From: Prevotella sp. CAG:1058
GTDB taxonomy: Bacteria; Bacteroidota; Bacteroidia; Bacteroidales; Bacteroidaceae
Direction: 5' to 3'
Length of the DNA stretch: 24,937 bases
NCBI GenBank assembly: GCA_000433175.1
Contig: HF986631.1
Coordinates: 1-24,937, forward strand
Below are positions 16,596 to 24,012 of the stretch, one piece after another; the first letter of the stretch is position 1; each line of letters opens with the position of its first letter. The notes under the pieces are model-generated. The model saw only the letters and a list, made by a program, of their open reading frames with translations, was not told the origin of the DNA and ran no database searches. A program made the position numbers and the translations under genes.

Positions 16596-18519
16596 GTTTA
16601 AACTTTCAGACTGGCTGCCTACAACAAAGAAAGAAGTCGAGTTGAGAGGATGGGACGAACTGGACGTAATACTTTTTTCGGGAGACGCATACGTAGACCA
16701 TCCATCGTTCGGCGTTGCCGTCATCGGCAGGACGCTGGAAGCGCAAGGGTTGCGTGTCGCCGTTGTGCCGCAGCCCGACTGGCACGGTGACTACCGAGAC
16801 TTCAAGAAACTCGGCAAGCCACGATTGTTTTTCGGCATAGCACCCGGCTGCATGGACTCAATGGTAAACAAATATACGGCAAACCGGCGGCTCCGTTCGG
16901 AAGACGCATACAGTCCTGACGGCAGGCATGATTGCCGGCCCGAATACCCTACAATAGTTTACAGCAAGATTTTACGCAGCCTTTTTCCTGATGTGCCAAT
17001 CGTGCTGGGTGGAATCGAGGCTTCGCTCAGGAGGTTGACGCATTATGACTATTGGAAAGACGAATTGCAAAAAAGCATATTGTGCAGCTCGGGTGCTGAC
17101 ATGATAATTTACGGCATGGGAGAAAAGCCTGTCACAGCCTTATGCAACGAGCTTTTGGCAGGAAAACAAATAAACGAAATCCGCGATATTCCACAAACTG
17201 TCTATTTGTGCCGCAAGGACGAAATTCCGCCAGGGACACCGGCGGGCGACATTACACTTCACCCGCACGAAGAGTGTTTGCGTGACAAAAAAGCCCAAGC
17301 CGAAAACTTCAGGCACATTGAAGAAGAATCAAACAAAATGCACGCCTGCCGTCTGATACAGGGAGTAGACGGCAGATATGTCGTGGTGAATCCGCCGTAT
17401 CCTCCTATGACGACGGAAGAGGTTGACCGCTGCTACGACTTGCCGTACACAAGACTTCCCCACCCTAAATACAAAGACAAGCGCATACCCGCATATGAAA
17501 TGATAAAGCATTCGGTTAACATCCACCGAGGATGTTTTGGCGGATGCGCATTTTGCACAATAAGCGCCCACCAGGGTAAGTTTATCGCCTCAAGGAGTAA
17601 GGAAAGCATAATCAATGAAGTCAGGCAAATTATGGAAATGCCTGATTTCAAGGGATATTTAAGCGATTTGGGAGGTCCTTCGGCGAACATGTATGGTATG
17701 AGCGGAAGGAACAAGGACATTTGCGAGAAATGCAAGCGTCCGTCTTGTATAAATCCGCAGATATGCCCCAACCTAAATACCGACCATAGCCAACTGCTTG
17801 AAGTTTACCATGCAGTTGACTCCCTGCCTGGAATAAAGAAGAGTTTCATCGGAAGTGGTGTGAGATACGACCTGTTGCTGCATAAAAGCAAAGACGAGAA
17901 ATGCAACAAGGCGGCAAGGGCATATACTAAGGAACTTATATGCAAGCATGTAAGCGGAAGGTTAAAAGTTGCTCCGGAGCACACGTCCGATAACGTATTG
18001 AAGCTGATGCGCAAACCGTCATTCAAACAATTTGAAGAGTTCAAGAGAATTTTTGACGACATCAACACCAAAGAGAACCTGAGGCAACAGATTATCCCTT
18101 ATTTCATAAGCAGCCATCCCGGCTGCAGGGAGGAAGACATGGCAGAGCTTGCCGTAATAACAAAAAATCTTAACTTCCACCTTGAACAGGTGCAAGATTT
18201 CACTCCCACCCCGATGACGGTAAGTACCGAAACATGGTACACAGGATTCGACCCGTACACATTAGAGCCCGTATATTCTGCAAAGACACAACGCGAAAAG
18301 CTGGCCCAAAGGCAATTTTTCTTCTGGTACAAACCCGAAGAACGACGCAATATAGAACATGAACTTACAAGAATCGGCCGGCAGGATTTGATAAAACGCC
18401 TATATGCAGGTGTGCCTTCTTACAAAAAAACGTATCATAAAAACGATGAATATAATAGAACAAGCAATCGTAGGGAAGAGAAACCAGCAAGAATGCGAGG
18501 ACGGAATAGCCGTAAATGA
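16588..18519 (+). CDS. YgiQ-family radical SAM protein
   Basis: A 643-residue radical SAM enzyme of the YgiQ family; the reaction is unknown in the literature I can recall. The [4Fe-4S]-SAM cysteines are Cys316, Cys320 and Cys323 in HRGCFGGCAFCTISAHQGK. Upstream lies a typical YgiQ N-terminal domain (VILFSGDAYVDHPSFGVAVIGR near 28, LGGIEASLRRLTHYDYW near 138). Additional cysteines occur in the CEKCKRPSC and NPQICPNL stretch. The C-terminus is a basic, probably disordered tail (NRREEKPARMRGRNSRK). The frame extends to 16522, but MNKFKLSDWLPTTKKEVE at 16588 is the family start. The first bases overlap the hypothetical gene and the last 74 overlap the phosphatase-like gene. Confidence 0.94.
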   Translation: MNKFKLSDWLPTTKKEVELRGWDELDVILFSGDAYVDHPSFGVAVIGRTLEAQGLRVAVVPQPDWHGDYRDFKKLGKPRLFFGIAPGCMDSMVNKYTANRRLRSEDAYSPDGRHDCRPEYPTIVYSKILRSLFPDVPIVLGGIEASLRRLTHYDYWKDELQKSILCSSGADMIIYGMGEKPVTALCNELLAGKQINEIRDIPQTVYLCRKDEIPPGTPAGDITLHPHEECLRDKKAQAENFRHIEEESNKMHACRLIQGVDGRYVVVNPPYPPMTTEEVDRCYDLPYTRLPHPKYKDKRIPAYEMIKHSVNIHRGCFGGCAFCTISAHQGKFIASRSKESIINEVRQIMEMPDFKGYLSDLGGPSANMYGMSGRNKDICEKCKRPSCINPQICPNLNTDHSQLLEVYHAVDSLPGIKKSFIGSGVRYDLLLHKSKDEKCNKAARAYTKELICKHVSGRLKVAPEHTSDNVLKLMRKPSFKQFEEFKRIFDDINTKENLRQQIIPYFISSHPGCREEDMAELAVITKNLNFHLEQVQDFTPTPMTVSTETWYTGFDPYTLEPVYSAKTQREKLAQRQFFFWYKPEERRNIEHELTRIGRQDLIKRLYAGVPSYKKTYHKNDEYNRTSNRREEKPARMRGRNSRK

Positions 18520-19258
18520 CAATTTCATAGCCGTTATTGACGGAAGTACAAGCAAAACCCCTCTGACAATAAATCCAGGCATGAGAAATGGCCGATACTG
18601 CATGGAACTAATAAAGGATTATATTAATAAAGCTCCAAAGGACATAGATCTCAATGGATTTTGCTTGAATATAACAAAAATAATACATTCTGAATACGAA
18701 AAGAAAGAATTAGATTTAGCCCGCTTGCAGCAAGCCCCGACAGAAAGGCTTACTGCAAGTGCTATTATATATTCTCATTACAGGAAGCAAATATGGATGA
18801 TAGGCGACTGCCAATGCATCGCAAATAACACATTTTACGAAAATCCCAAACCACAGGAACAACCACTTGCCGAGAGACGAAGCGCATTCTTACATGATGT
18901 TATAAAAAAAGGGATGAACATAGAAGACATACAATCTAACGACCCAGGAAGAACATCTATTATGCACGACCTGATTAACAGCTGTAAAGAACAAAACATC
19001 GCTTATGCCGTAATCGACGGATTCGAAATACCATACGATAAAATCAAGATAATTGACGTTGTTGACAACGATAAGGATATAATACTTGCAAGCGACGGTT
19101 ACCCAATATTAAAAAACACACTAAAAAAAAGTGAACATGAGTTAGCAATACAATTAAGCAAAGACCCGTTATGCATCAACCAATTTAAAGCCACAAAAGG
19201 ATTAATGAAAGGCAACATCTCGTTTGACGACAGAAGCTATATCAGATTTAGAGAATAG
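18446..19258 (+). CDS. PP2C-like (PPM superfamily) phosphatase-domain protein
   Basis: A 270-residue cytoplasmic protein that keeps the aspartate pattern of metal-dependent PP2C phosphatases: Glu18-Asp19 in ECEDGIAV, Asp32-Gly33 in AVIDGSTSK, Gly120-Asp121 in WMIGDCQC, SDG at 216-218 in ILASDGYP, and Asp261-Asp262 in SFDDRSYI. The overall match is divergent, so the substrate may not be a phosphoprotein. ATG 18446 (MNIIEQAIVGKRNQQ) lies 74 bases inside the ygiQ frame; the first acidic motif is encoded inside this overlap, so the overlap seems real rather than a mis-set start. An earlier ATG at 18404 would add 14 residues. It ends 22 bases before the convergent phytase-like gene. Confidence 0.75.
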   Translation: MNIIEQAIVGKRNQQECEDGIAVNDNFIAVIDGSTSKTPLTINPGMRNGRYCMELIKDYINKAPKDIDLNGFCLNITKIIHSEYEKKELDLARLQQAPTERLTASAIIYSHYRKQIWMIGDCQCIANNTFYENPKPQEQPLAERRSAFLHDVIKKGMNIEDIQSNDPGRTSIMHDLINSCKEQNIAYAVIDGFEIPYDKIKIIDVVDNDKDIILASDGYPILKNTLKKSEHELAIQLSKDPLCINQFKATKGLMKGNISFDDRSYIRFRE

Positions 19259-19280
19259 TATTTACTAGTTATCCTGAAAT

Positions 19281-20312
19281 TCAGTCCTTTACAACAATGG
19301 TCTTAAACCAATCCTTCAACACTCCTGCGTATTGGTTTTGAGAGTCACTAACAAGAATTATTGTTTTGCTACCATCTGTCAGTGTCGGTCCCAAACACAT
19401 ACCTTCATAATTTGCAATGGAATTGTCAAACAGTTTAAGTTTTGTAACAAAAGAATGTATCAAGCGTTTAGGTAGGAATGTCACATCCCGGTTAATTGTA
19501 TAACCAACAGGCATGGCATAATCGTCACTAGGTTCAGTCTCATACAATTTACATAAAACAAAAGCACCAACTTTCGTTTTTGGAACATAGAACTCACGTT
19601 CAAGAACCAATAAGCGTCCATCTCCCAAGGACAACAGTTCACTTACACCCATGGCATATTCACTTGATTTCTTGTGCGCTGTTGGGGAATCCATCAGATA
19701 TGCATATTGTGATTTAGGTTTTAAACTTTCATCAAAAGATAATAATCGCAATCTGTTGGCAACACCGTTTAATGAATTTGCCTGTCTACCGTCTACATAT
19801 AATGTACTCTCACTTATTGTCCAAAACAAATGTGACTGTTCATCATAAGCCAACGACTCAAATCCATAATTACCCATTCCTTTATATAAGGACGGTATCT
19901 GAAGCGCTCGTCCGGTAAGTTTTCCACGACTGTCATATTCAACAATCGACGCATCAGCCTCCCTGCTAATAAAAAAAGTAGATGCCTTCTTACAAAATGC
20001 TATCCCCTCACAATCTCCGCCACGCAGACTGTCGCCATAAAAATCCTCGTATTTTACATCAATCAGCTCGCCTGAAATGGAATCTACATCTATACTGAAA
20101 ACAAAAAAACCGTCGTTTGGTGACTTGTCTGAAACTACGGCATATTTATTACCTTCAATATGAGCAATACCACTATAATTTCCCGCCGGCACTGTTTTAT
20201 GAAATTCTTTTTGCTTACATTCACGTACAAAAACAGTCTGTGAGCTAGCATTGTATCCAAACATAACAGATAACACGACCGACAACAACCTAATACTTAC
20301 ACAGTTATTCAT
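19281..20312 (-). CDS. Secreted esterase-like activity of phytase family protein
   Basis: A 343-residue exported protein. After an N-terminal signal peptide (MNNCVSIRLLSVVLSVMFGY, cleavage near NASSQ) comes a beta-propeller-like domain with repeated blades: YSGIAHIEGNKYAVVSDK, GDCEGIAFCKKASTFFISRE, YGFESLAYDEQSHLFWTISE, GVSELLSLGDGRLLVLERE and YEGMCLGPTLTDGSKTIILV. These are the hallmarks of the phytase-like esterase family. Substrate is unknown. The frame opens at 20357, but that start lies inside the tRNA terminator; ATG 20312 gives a compact signal peptide. No clear promoter lies between the tRNA terminator and the start, so it may depend on read-through from tRNA-Pro. Confidence 0.85.
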   Translation of the reverse strand: MNNCVSIRLLSVVLSVMFGYNASSQTVFVRECKQKEFHKTVPAGNYSGIAHIEGNKYAVVSDKSPNDGFFVFSIDVDSISGELIDVKYEDFYGDSLRGGDCEGIAFCKKASTFFISREADASIVEYDSRGKLTGRALQIPSLYKGMGNYGFESLAYDEQSHLFWTISESTLYVDGRQANSLNGVANRLRLLSFDESLKPKSQYAYLMDSPTAHKKSSEYAMGVSELLSLGDGRLLVLEREFYVPKTKVGAFVLCKLYETEPSDDYAMPVGYTINRDVTFLPKRLIHSFVTKLKLFDNSIANYEGMCLGPTLTDGSKTIILVSDSQNQYAGVLKDWFKTIVVKD

Positions 20313-20339
20313 ATTAAATAAGCATAATACCTTACAAAC

Positions 20340-20375
20340 AAAAAAGGAATATACCACATAAATGTGACATATTCC
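20340..20375 (-). terminator. Intrinsic terminator after tRNA-Pro
   Basis: On the minus strand GGAATAT (20369-20375) pairs with ATATTCC (20346-20352), with two mismatches and an inner CACA/TGTG, followed by six T (20345-20340). It starts 9 bases after the tRNA 3' end. Confidence 0.75.
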
Positions 20376-20383
20376 CTATTCTG

Positions 20384-20457
20384 TCGGGGCGACAGGATTC
20401 GAACCTGCGACCACCTGGTCCCAAACCAGGCGCGCTACCGGGCTGCGCTACACCCCG
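20384..20457 (-). tRNA. tRNA-Pro, anticodon TGG
   Basis: 74 bases on the minus strand. The acceptor stem CGGGGTG pairs with CGCCCCG and the discriminator base is A. The D-arm is GCGCAGCCCGGTAGCGC, the anticodon stem CCTGG/CCAGG closes the loop TTTGGGA (anticodon TGG), and the T-arm has GGTTCGAATCC. No CCA is encoded. It has its own consensus promoter and terminator. Confidence 0.96.
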
Positions 20458-20486
20458 AAAAAACGTACCTTCCCGTTTTGCGAATG

Positions 20487-20518
20487 CAAAGGTACGTTAT
20501 TTTCGTCTAATATGCAAA
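20487..20518 (-). promoter_or_regulatory. Consensus promoter for tRNA-Pro
   Basis: On the minus strand TTTG (20515-20518), 20 bases, then TACCTTTG (20487-20494). Transcription should begin near 20481, about 24 bases before the tRNA. The -33 element lies 12 bases after the serine palmitoyltransferase stop. Confidence 0.75.
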
Positions 20519-20529
20519 TTTTTCTACAA

Positions 20530-21717
20530 TTATTTGATAATTCCCTGTTCTTTGAATATTTTTTTCAACGCCTGCACTCCACGTTCAACTTGCTCTTTCG
20601 TATGTGTGGCCATAAGTGCAAAACGTACCAACGTATCTTGTGGTGCACATGCAGGAGGTATCACAGGATTAATGAATACACCAGCATCAAAAGCAAGTTT
20701 AGTCACAAGGAATGTTTTATCAACATTACGCACGTACAATGGTATTATTGGGCTTTCAGTATCACCTATTTCAAAACCTTCTTCCTTAAAACGCTTTAAT
20801 GCATAATTGGTTACTTTCCAAAGACGCTCAATACGCTCAGGCTCATTTTTTATGATATGTAGCGCTTCCATTGCAGCAGCAGTGGCAGCAGGAGTATTTG
20901 AGGCGCTGAATATATAAGTACGGCATGTATGGCGGAGATAATTAATTGTATCCTTATCACCGGCGATAAATCCACCTATGCTGGCAAGACTTTTTGAGAA
21001 TGTACCCATTATCAAGTCAACATCGTCAGTTACACCGAAGTGGTCGCACACACCTCTTCCATCTTTTCCGAATACGCCGAGACCATGAGCCTCATCAACC
21101 ATGACGGAAGCATTGTATTTTTTCTTCAAACGTATTATCTCGGGCAAATTAGCCAAATCGCCTTCCATTGAGAATACACCATCAACAACAATGAGCTTGA
21201 TTGAATCAGGACGACACTTCTGAAGTTGCTTTTCCAAATCGTCCATATCATTATGCTTATATTTCAAGCATGTTGCAAATGAAAGACGGCGGCCATCAAC
21301 GATACTAGCATGGTCACGATCGTCACAAATTATATAATCTTCGCGCCCGCAAACTACGGACAACACTCCAGCATTAACCGAAAAACCTGTTGAAAAACAC
21401 AAGGCCTCATCTTTATGCTCAAACTCTGCAAGCTCCTTCTCCAACTGAACATGAAGATCAAGTGTTCCATTTAAGAACCTGCTACCTGCACATCCTGTAC
21501 CATACTTGTCCAATGCTTCTTTTGCCGCAGCTTCTACACGGGGGTCACCTGTAAGTCCTGTATATGCATTTGATCCAAACATTAGCACATTGTGTCCCTC
21601 CATTTGTACTTCAGTGCCTTGTTTGCCAGTTATCTCACGAAAATAAGGATAAACACCTGCTTTCATGAACTTCTGAGGTTCACGATAATTCTTGTATCTT
21701 TCTTGTAATAGTCCCAT
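20530..21717 (-). CDS. spt: Serine palmitoyltransferase (PLP-dependent alpha-oxoamine synthase)
   Basis: Condenses serine with a fatty acyl-CoA to give 3-ketosphinganine, the first step of bacterial sphingolipid synthesis. The 395-residue fold-type I enzyme has the PLP lysine at Lys242 in GTFSKSLASIGGF, DEAHG at 208-212, and the stacking His136 in RDHASIVDG. KYGTGCAGSRFLNGTLDLH near 71 is also typical. Start MGLLQERYKNY and the central PYFREI segment are very like the Bacteroides sphingolipid enzyme I recall, rather than glycine C-acetyltransferase; the related activities are hard to separate by eye. The frame opens at 21810, but those 31 residues are unlike the family. A divergent lipid kinase gene lies 231 bases away. 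Confidence 0.88.
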   Translation of the reverse strand: MGLLQERYKNYREPQKFMKAGVYPYFREITGKQGTEVQMEGHNVLMFGSNAYTGLTGDPRVEAAAKEALDKYGTGCAGSRFLNGTLDLHVQLEKELAEFEHKDEALCFSTGFSVNAGVLSVVCGREDYIICDDRDHASIVDGRRLSFATCLKYKHNDMDDLEKQLQKCRPDSIKLIVVDGVFSMEGDLANLPEIIRLKKKYNASVMVDEAHGLGVFGKDGRGVCDHFGVTDDVDLIMGTFSKSLASIGGFIAGDKDTINYLRHTCRTYIFSASNTPAATAAAMEALHIIKNEPERIERLWKVTNYALKRFKEEGFEIGDTESPIIPLYVRNVDKTFLVTKLAFDAGVFINPVIPPACAPQDTLVRFALMATHTKEQVERGVQALKKIFKEQGIIK

Positions 21718-21831
21718 ATATGAAATATGTATAGGTTTTAATGTGCAATAATTAACTAAATTTGCCGTAATGATGACGTTATCACCATACAACAAATCCG
21801 CCATAAACATTCACATTTCCAAATTAGATTG

Positions 21832-21839
21832 CAAAGATA
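21832..21839 (-). promoter_or_regulatory. Putative -7 element for spt
   Basis: TATCTTTG on the minus strand is an exact TAnnTTTG match. The -33 element is weak (TTTC at a 22-base spacing). Predicted leader about 110 bases. Confidence 0.5.
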
Positions 21840-21933
21840 CAAAAAAATGCGAAATCTATAAGAAAAAAAATAGAAAAGTATTTTAAAAGCTAAAATATTA
21901 CAATGACAGAAAAGAAAATATACCAAATATTAT

Positions 21934-21941
21934 TATTTTTG
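21934..21941 (+). promoter_or_regulatory. -7 element only 7 bases from the lipid-kinase ATG
   Basis: TATTTTTG matches TAnnTTTG. Transcription would begin at about 21946-21948, so the message may be leaderless or nearly so. No clear -33 element is visible. Confidence 0.45.
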
Positions 21942-21948
21942 CAGCACA

Positions 21949-22986
21949 ATGGCTAACAAAAAAAGAATAATATTCATAATGAATCCTATTTCCGGAACCA
22001 TCAGGAAATCTGGGATACCTAAGATTATTGAGAAAACTCTCGATAAAGAATATTATGAATTTTCAATAGCTGAAACCAACTACCCAGGACATGCATATGA
22101 AATAGCAAAAGACGCTAAAGAAAAAGGCTTTTACGCTGTAGTAGCCGTTGGTGGAGACGGAACTGTGAACGAAGTGGCGAAAGCAATTGTTCATTCCGAT
22201 ACTGCACTCGGTATCCTTCCATGTGGTTCTGGTAATGGTTTAGCACGCCATTTAATGCTTCCGCTCGACATTCAAAAAGCCGTAGAAGTAATTAATATGC
22301 ATACGGTGCACGATCTTGACTATGGTCTCATAAACAACATTCCATTTTTCTGTACATGCGGAATGGGATTTGATGCATTCATAAGTATGAAATTCGCTGA
22401 AGCCGGGAAACGCGGACCTGTAACATATCTTGAGAACATACTTCGTGAAGGACTAAAATACAAACCTGAAACGTATGAGATTATAGATGAGAACGGCACT
22501 TCAATACGCCGTGCGTTCTTAATTTCATGTGCTAACGCATCACAATACGGAAATAACGCCTATATTGCGCCACAAGCTTCAATGAGTGACGGTTTGTTGG
22601 ACATAACAATAATGGAACCGCTTGATATGATAGAAGCTTCACAAATAAGCATCGACATGTTCAATAAAACACTCAACAACAACTCAAAAATTAAGACATT
22701 CAAGACAAAGCACATACAAGTACATAGGGAAAAGGCAGGCTTCATACATTATGACGGAGAACCTGTAATGACAGATGCAGATGTTGACATTTCCGTAGTA
22801 AATAAAGGTATTAAAATTATAGTAAATCCTTTAGCTCAAAAATACAAACGTGAACCTAACATGATGCAGACAGCATTCAGTGTATTTTTCAACGATATTA
22901 TGAATGTACGTGCTGATAAGAACAAACAAGTACGTCACATACAGACATTAAACAAAATATTACTGAAAAAGCTCAATAATCTGTAA
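21949..22986 (+). CDS. Diacylglycerol kinase-family lipid kinase
   Basis: A 345-residue lipid kinase of the DAGK/sphingosine-kinase/YegS family, which phosphorylates a lipid hydroxyl using ATP at the inner membrane face. The nucleotide-binding motif VGGDGTVNEV is at 67-76 and the conserved GSGNGLARHL at 93-102. Glycine-rich and DYG motifs follow (DLDYGLINNIPFF near 123), with a C-terminal beta domain containing HYDGEPVM. After the usual domain end there is a basic tail of about 43 residues (FNDIMNVRADKNKQVRHIQ region). Its position divergent from spt makes a sphingolipid or phosphatidate link plausible, but the substrate is inferred. The start MANKKRIIFIMNPISGT is the family start. Confidence 0.9.
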   Translation: MANKKRIIFIMNPISGTIRKSGIPKIIEKTLDKEYYEFSIAETNYPGHAYEIAKDAKEKGFYAVVAVGGDGTVNEVAKAIVHSDTALGILPCGSGNGLARHLMLPLDIQKAVEVINMHTVHDLDYGLINNIPFFCTCGMGFDAFISMKFAEAGKRGPVTYLENILREGLKYKPETYEIIDENGTSIRRAFLISCANASQYGNNAYIAPQASMSDGLLDITIMEPLDMIEASQISIDMFNKTLNNNSKIKTFKTKHIQVHREKAGFIHYDGEPVMTDADVDISVVNKGIKIIVNPLAQKYKREPNMMQTAFSVFFNDIMNVRADKNKQVRHIQTLNKILLKKLNNL

Positions 22987-23298
22987 CAAGATTATGCTTC
23001 CAATCACAAATTGGTAACACAATAAGAATTCGGCGTCCTAAATTAATCAAATACCAAGTAGGCAATGAATTGAACAAGATAATGATTGAAACACCTAAAA
23101 AAACAATTCCCGGCCGGTTATTTTATTTGAAATCATCAATTAAACGGTAAATACAAAACAGTTTGTCTGAGATTACATTTAAGTAATAAGAATCATCCTT
23201 TTAATTTCTCATAAACAATTTATCTTATTATTATTAAATGCAGAGGCACAATTAAACATTAATAAGCAAATTTATTGTGCCCCTGTTTGTGCTAAATA
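22987..23298. other. Non-coding region between lipid kinase and LytTR regulator
   Basis: 312 bases at the 3' ends of two convergent genes. Apart from the stem-loop at 23241-23285 I see no gene, promoter consensus or repeat unit. The sequence is AT-rich. Confidence 0.6.
23241..23285 (-). terminator. Stem-loop after the response regulator gene
   Basis: GGCACAAT (23245-23252) pairs with ATTGTGCC (23274-23281), with one mismatch and three further outer pairs (CAG/CTG). On the minus strand it begins 13 bases after the LytTR stop. No long T run follows, so terminator function is uncertain. Confidence 0.5.
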
Positions 23299-24012
23299 TT
23301 ATTGTAGAGAATACCGATCAACATATTTCTGCACCAATTCCTTATAACTTTCCGATACAGGTATAAAAACATCTCCGATAACTATACGCCCACGGTCTAT
23401 CATGTTGATTTTGTCCATATTTACAATAAATGAACGGTGAACACGCATAAACTGATAATGTGGAAGACTATCTTCAACAGTTTTCATATTCATAAGTGTC
23501 ATCATCGGCTTACGATTACCACTAAAATAAAATTTAACATAATCTTTAACCCCTTCGACATATAATATATCATCAAAATCAACACGCACCAATTTGTATT
23601 CACTTTTAACATATACAAATCTGTTTTTCATCATTGATTCCTGCCGCGTTATGGTGCGTAAAGAGTCAGCTACACTATTTACAGCCATGACGAAATCATC
23701 ATAACTTATGGGTTTTAACAAATATCCAGCAGCTTTCACCTTATAGCCGTCCACCGCGTAACGATCAAAAGCAGTTGTAAATATAACTTTTGTTTTCGAT
23801 GGCAAAAGACGAGCCAATTCCAATCCATTAAGTTCCGGCATTTGTATGTCGAGGAAAAGAATATCTACAGGTTTTATCCTTAATTCCCCCATTGCTGTCA
23901 CAGCACTTTCATAAACACCAACAAGATTAAGCTCGGGTATTCTTCTCGCATAGCTTGCCAAGAGTTCAGCAGCTAACGGCTCATCATCTATTATCGCACA
24001 ATCCAACTTCAT
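23299..24012 (-). CDS. LytTR-family response regulator
   Basis: A 237-residue DNA-binding response regulator. The receiver domain (1-120) has acidic Asp9-Asp10, phospho-acceptor Asp55 in LFLDIQMPELNG, Thr80 and Lys100 in LLKPIS. The LytTR DNA-binding domain (about 130-237) contains VKSEYKLVRVDFDDILYVEG, KDYVKFYF and MRVHRSFIVNMDKI. It probably acts with the kinase encoded upstream, whose last 29 bases overlap its start codon. The stimulus and target genes are unknown. Members of this family often control their own operon or surface functions; nothing here shows which. Confidence 0.95.
   Translation of the reverse strand: MKLDCAIIDDEPLAAELLASYARRIPELNLVGVYESAVTAMGELRIKPVDILFLDIQMPELNGLELARLLPSKTKVIFTTAFDRYAVDGYKVKAAGYLLKPISYDDFVMAVNSVADSLRTITRQESMMKNRFVYVKSEYKLVRVDFDDILYVEGVKDYVKFYFSGNRKPMMTLMNMKTVEDSLPHYQFMRVHRSFIVNMDKINMIDRGRIVIGDVFIPVSESYKELVQKYVDRYSLQ

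Noticed and set aside
21718..21810. N-terminal extension of serine palmitoyltransferase by 31 residues
   Set aside because: The residues do not resemble the family, whose start MGLLQE matches ATG 21717; the extension is probably leader.
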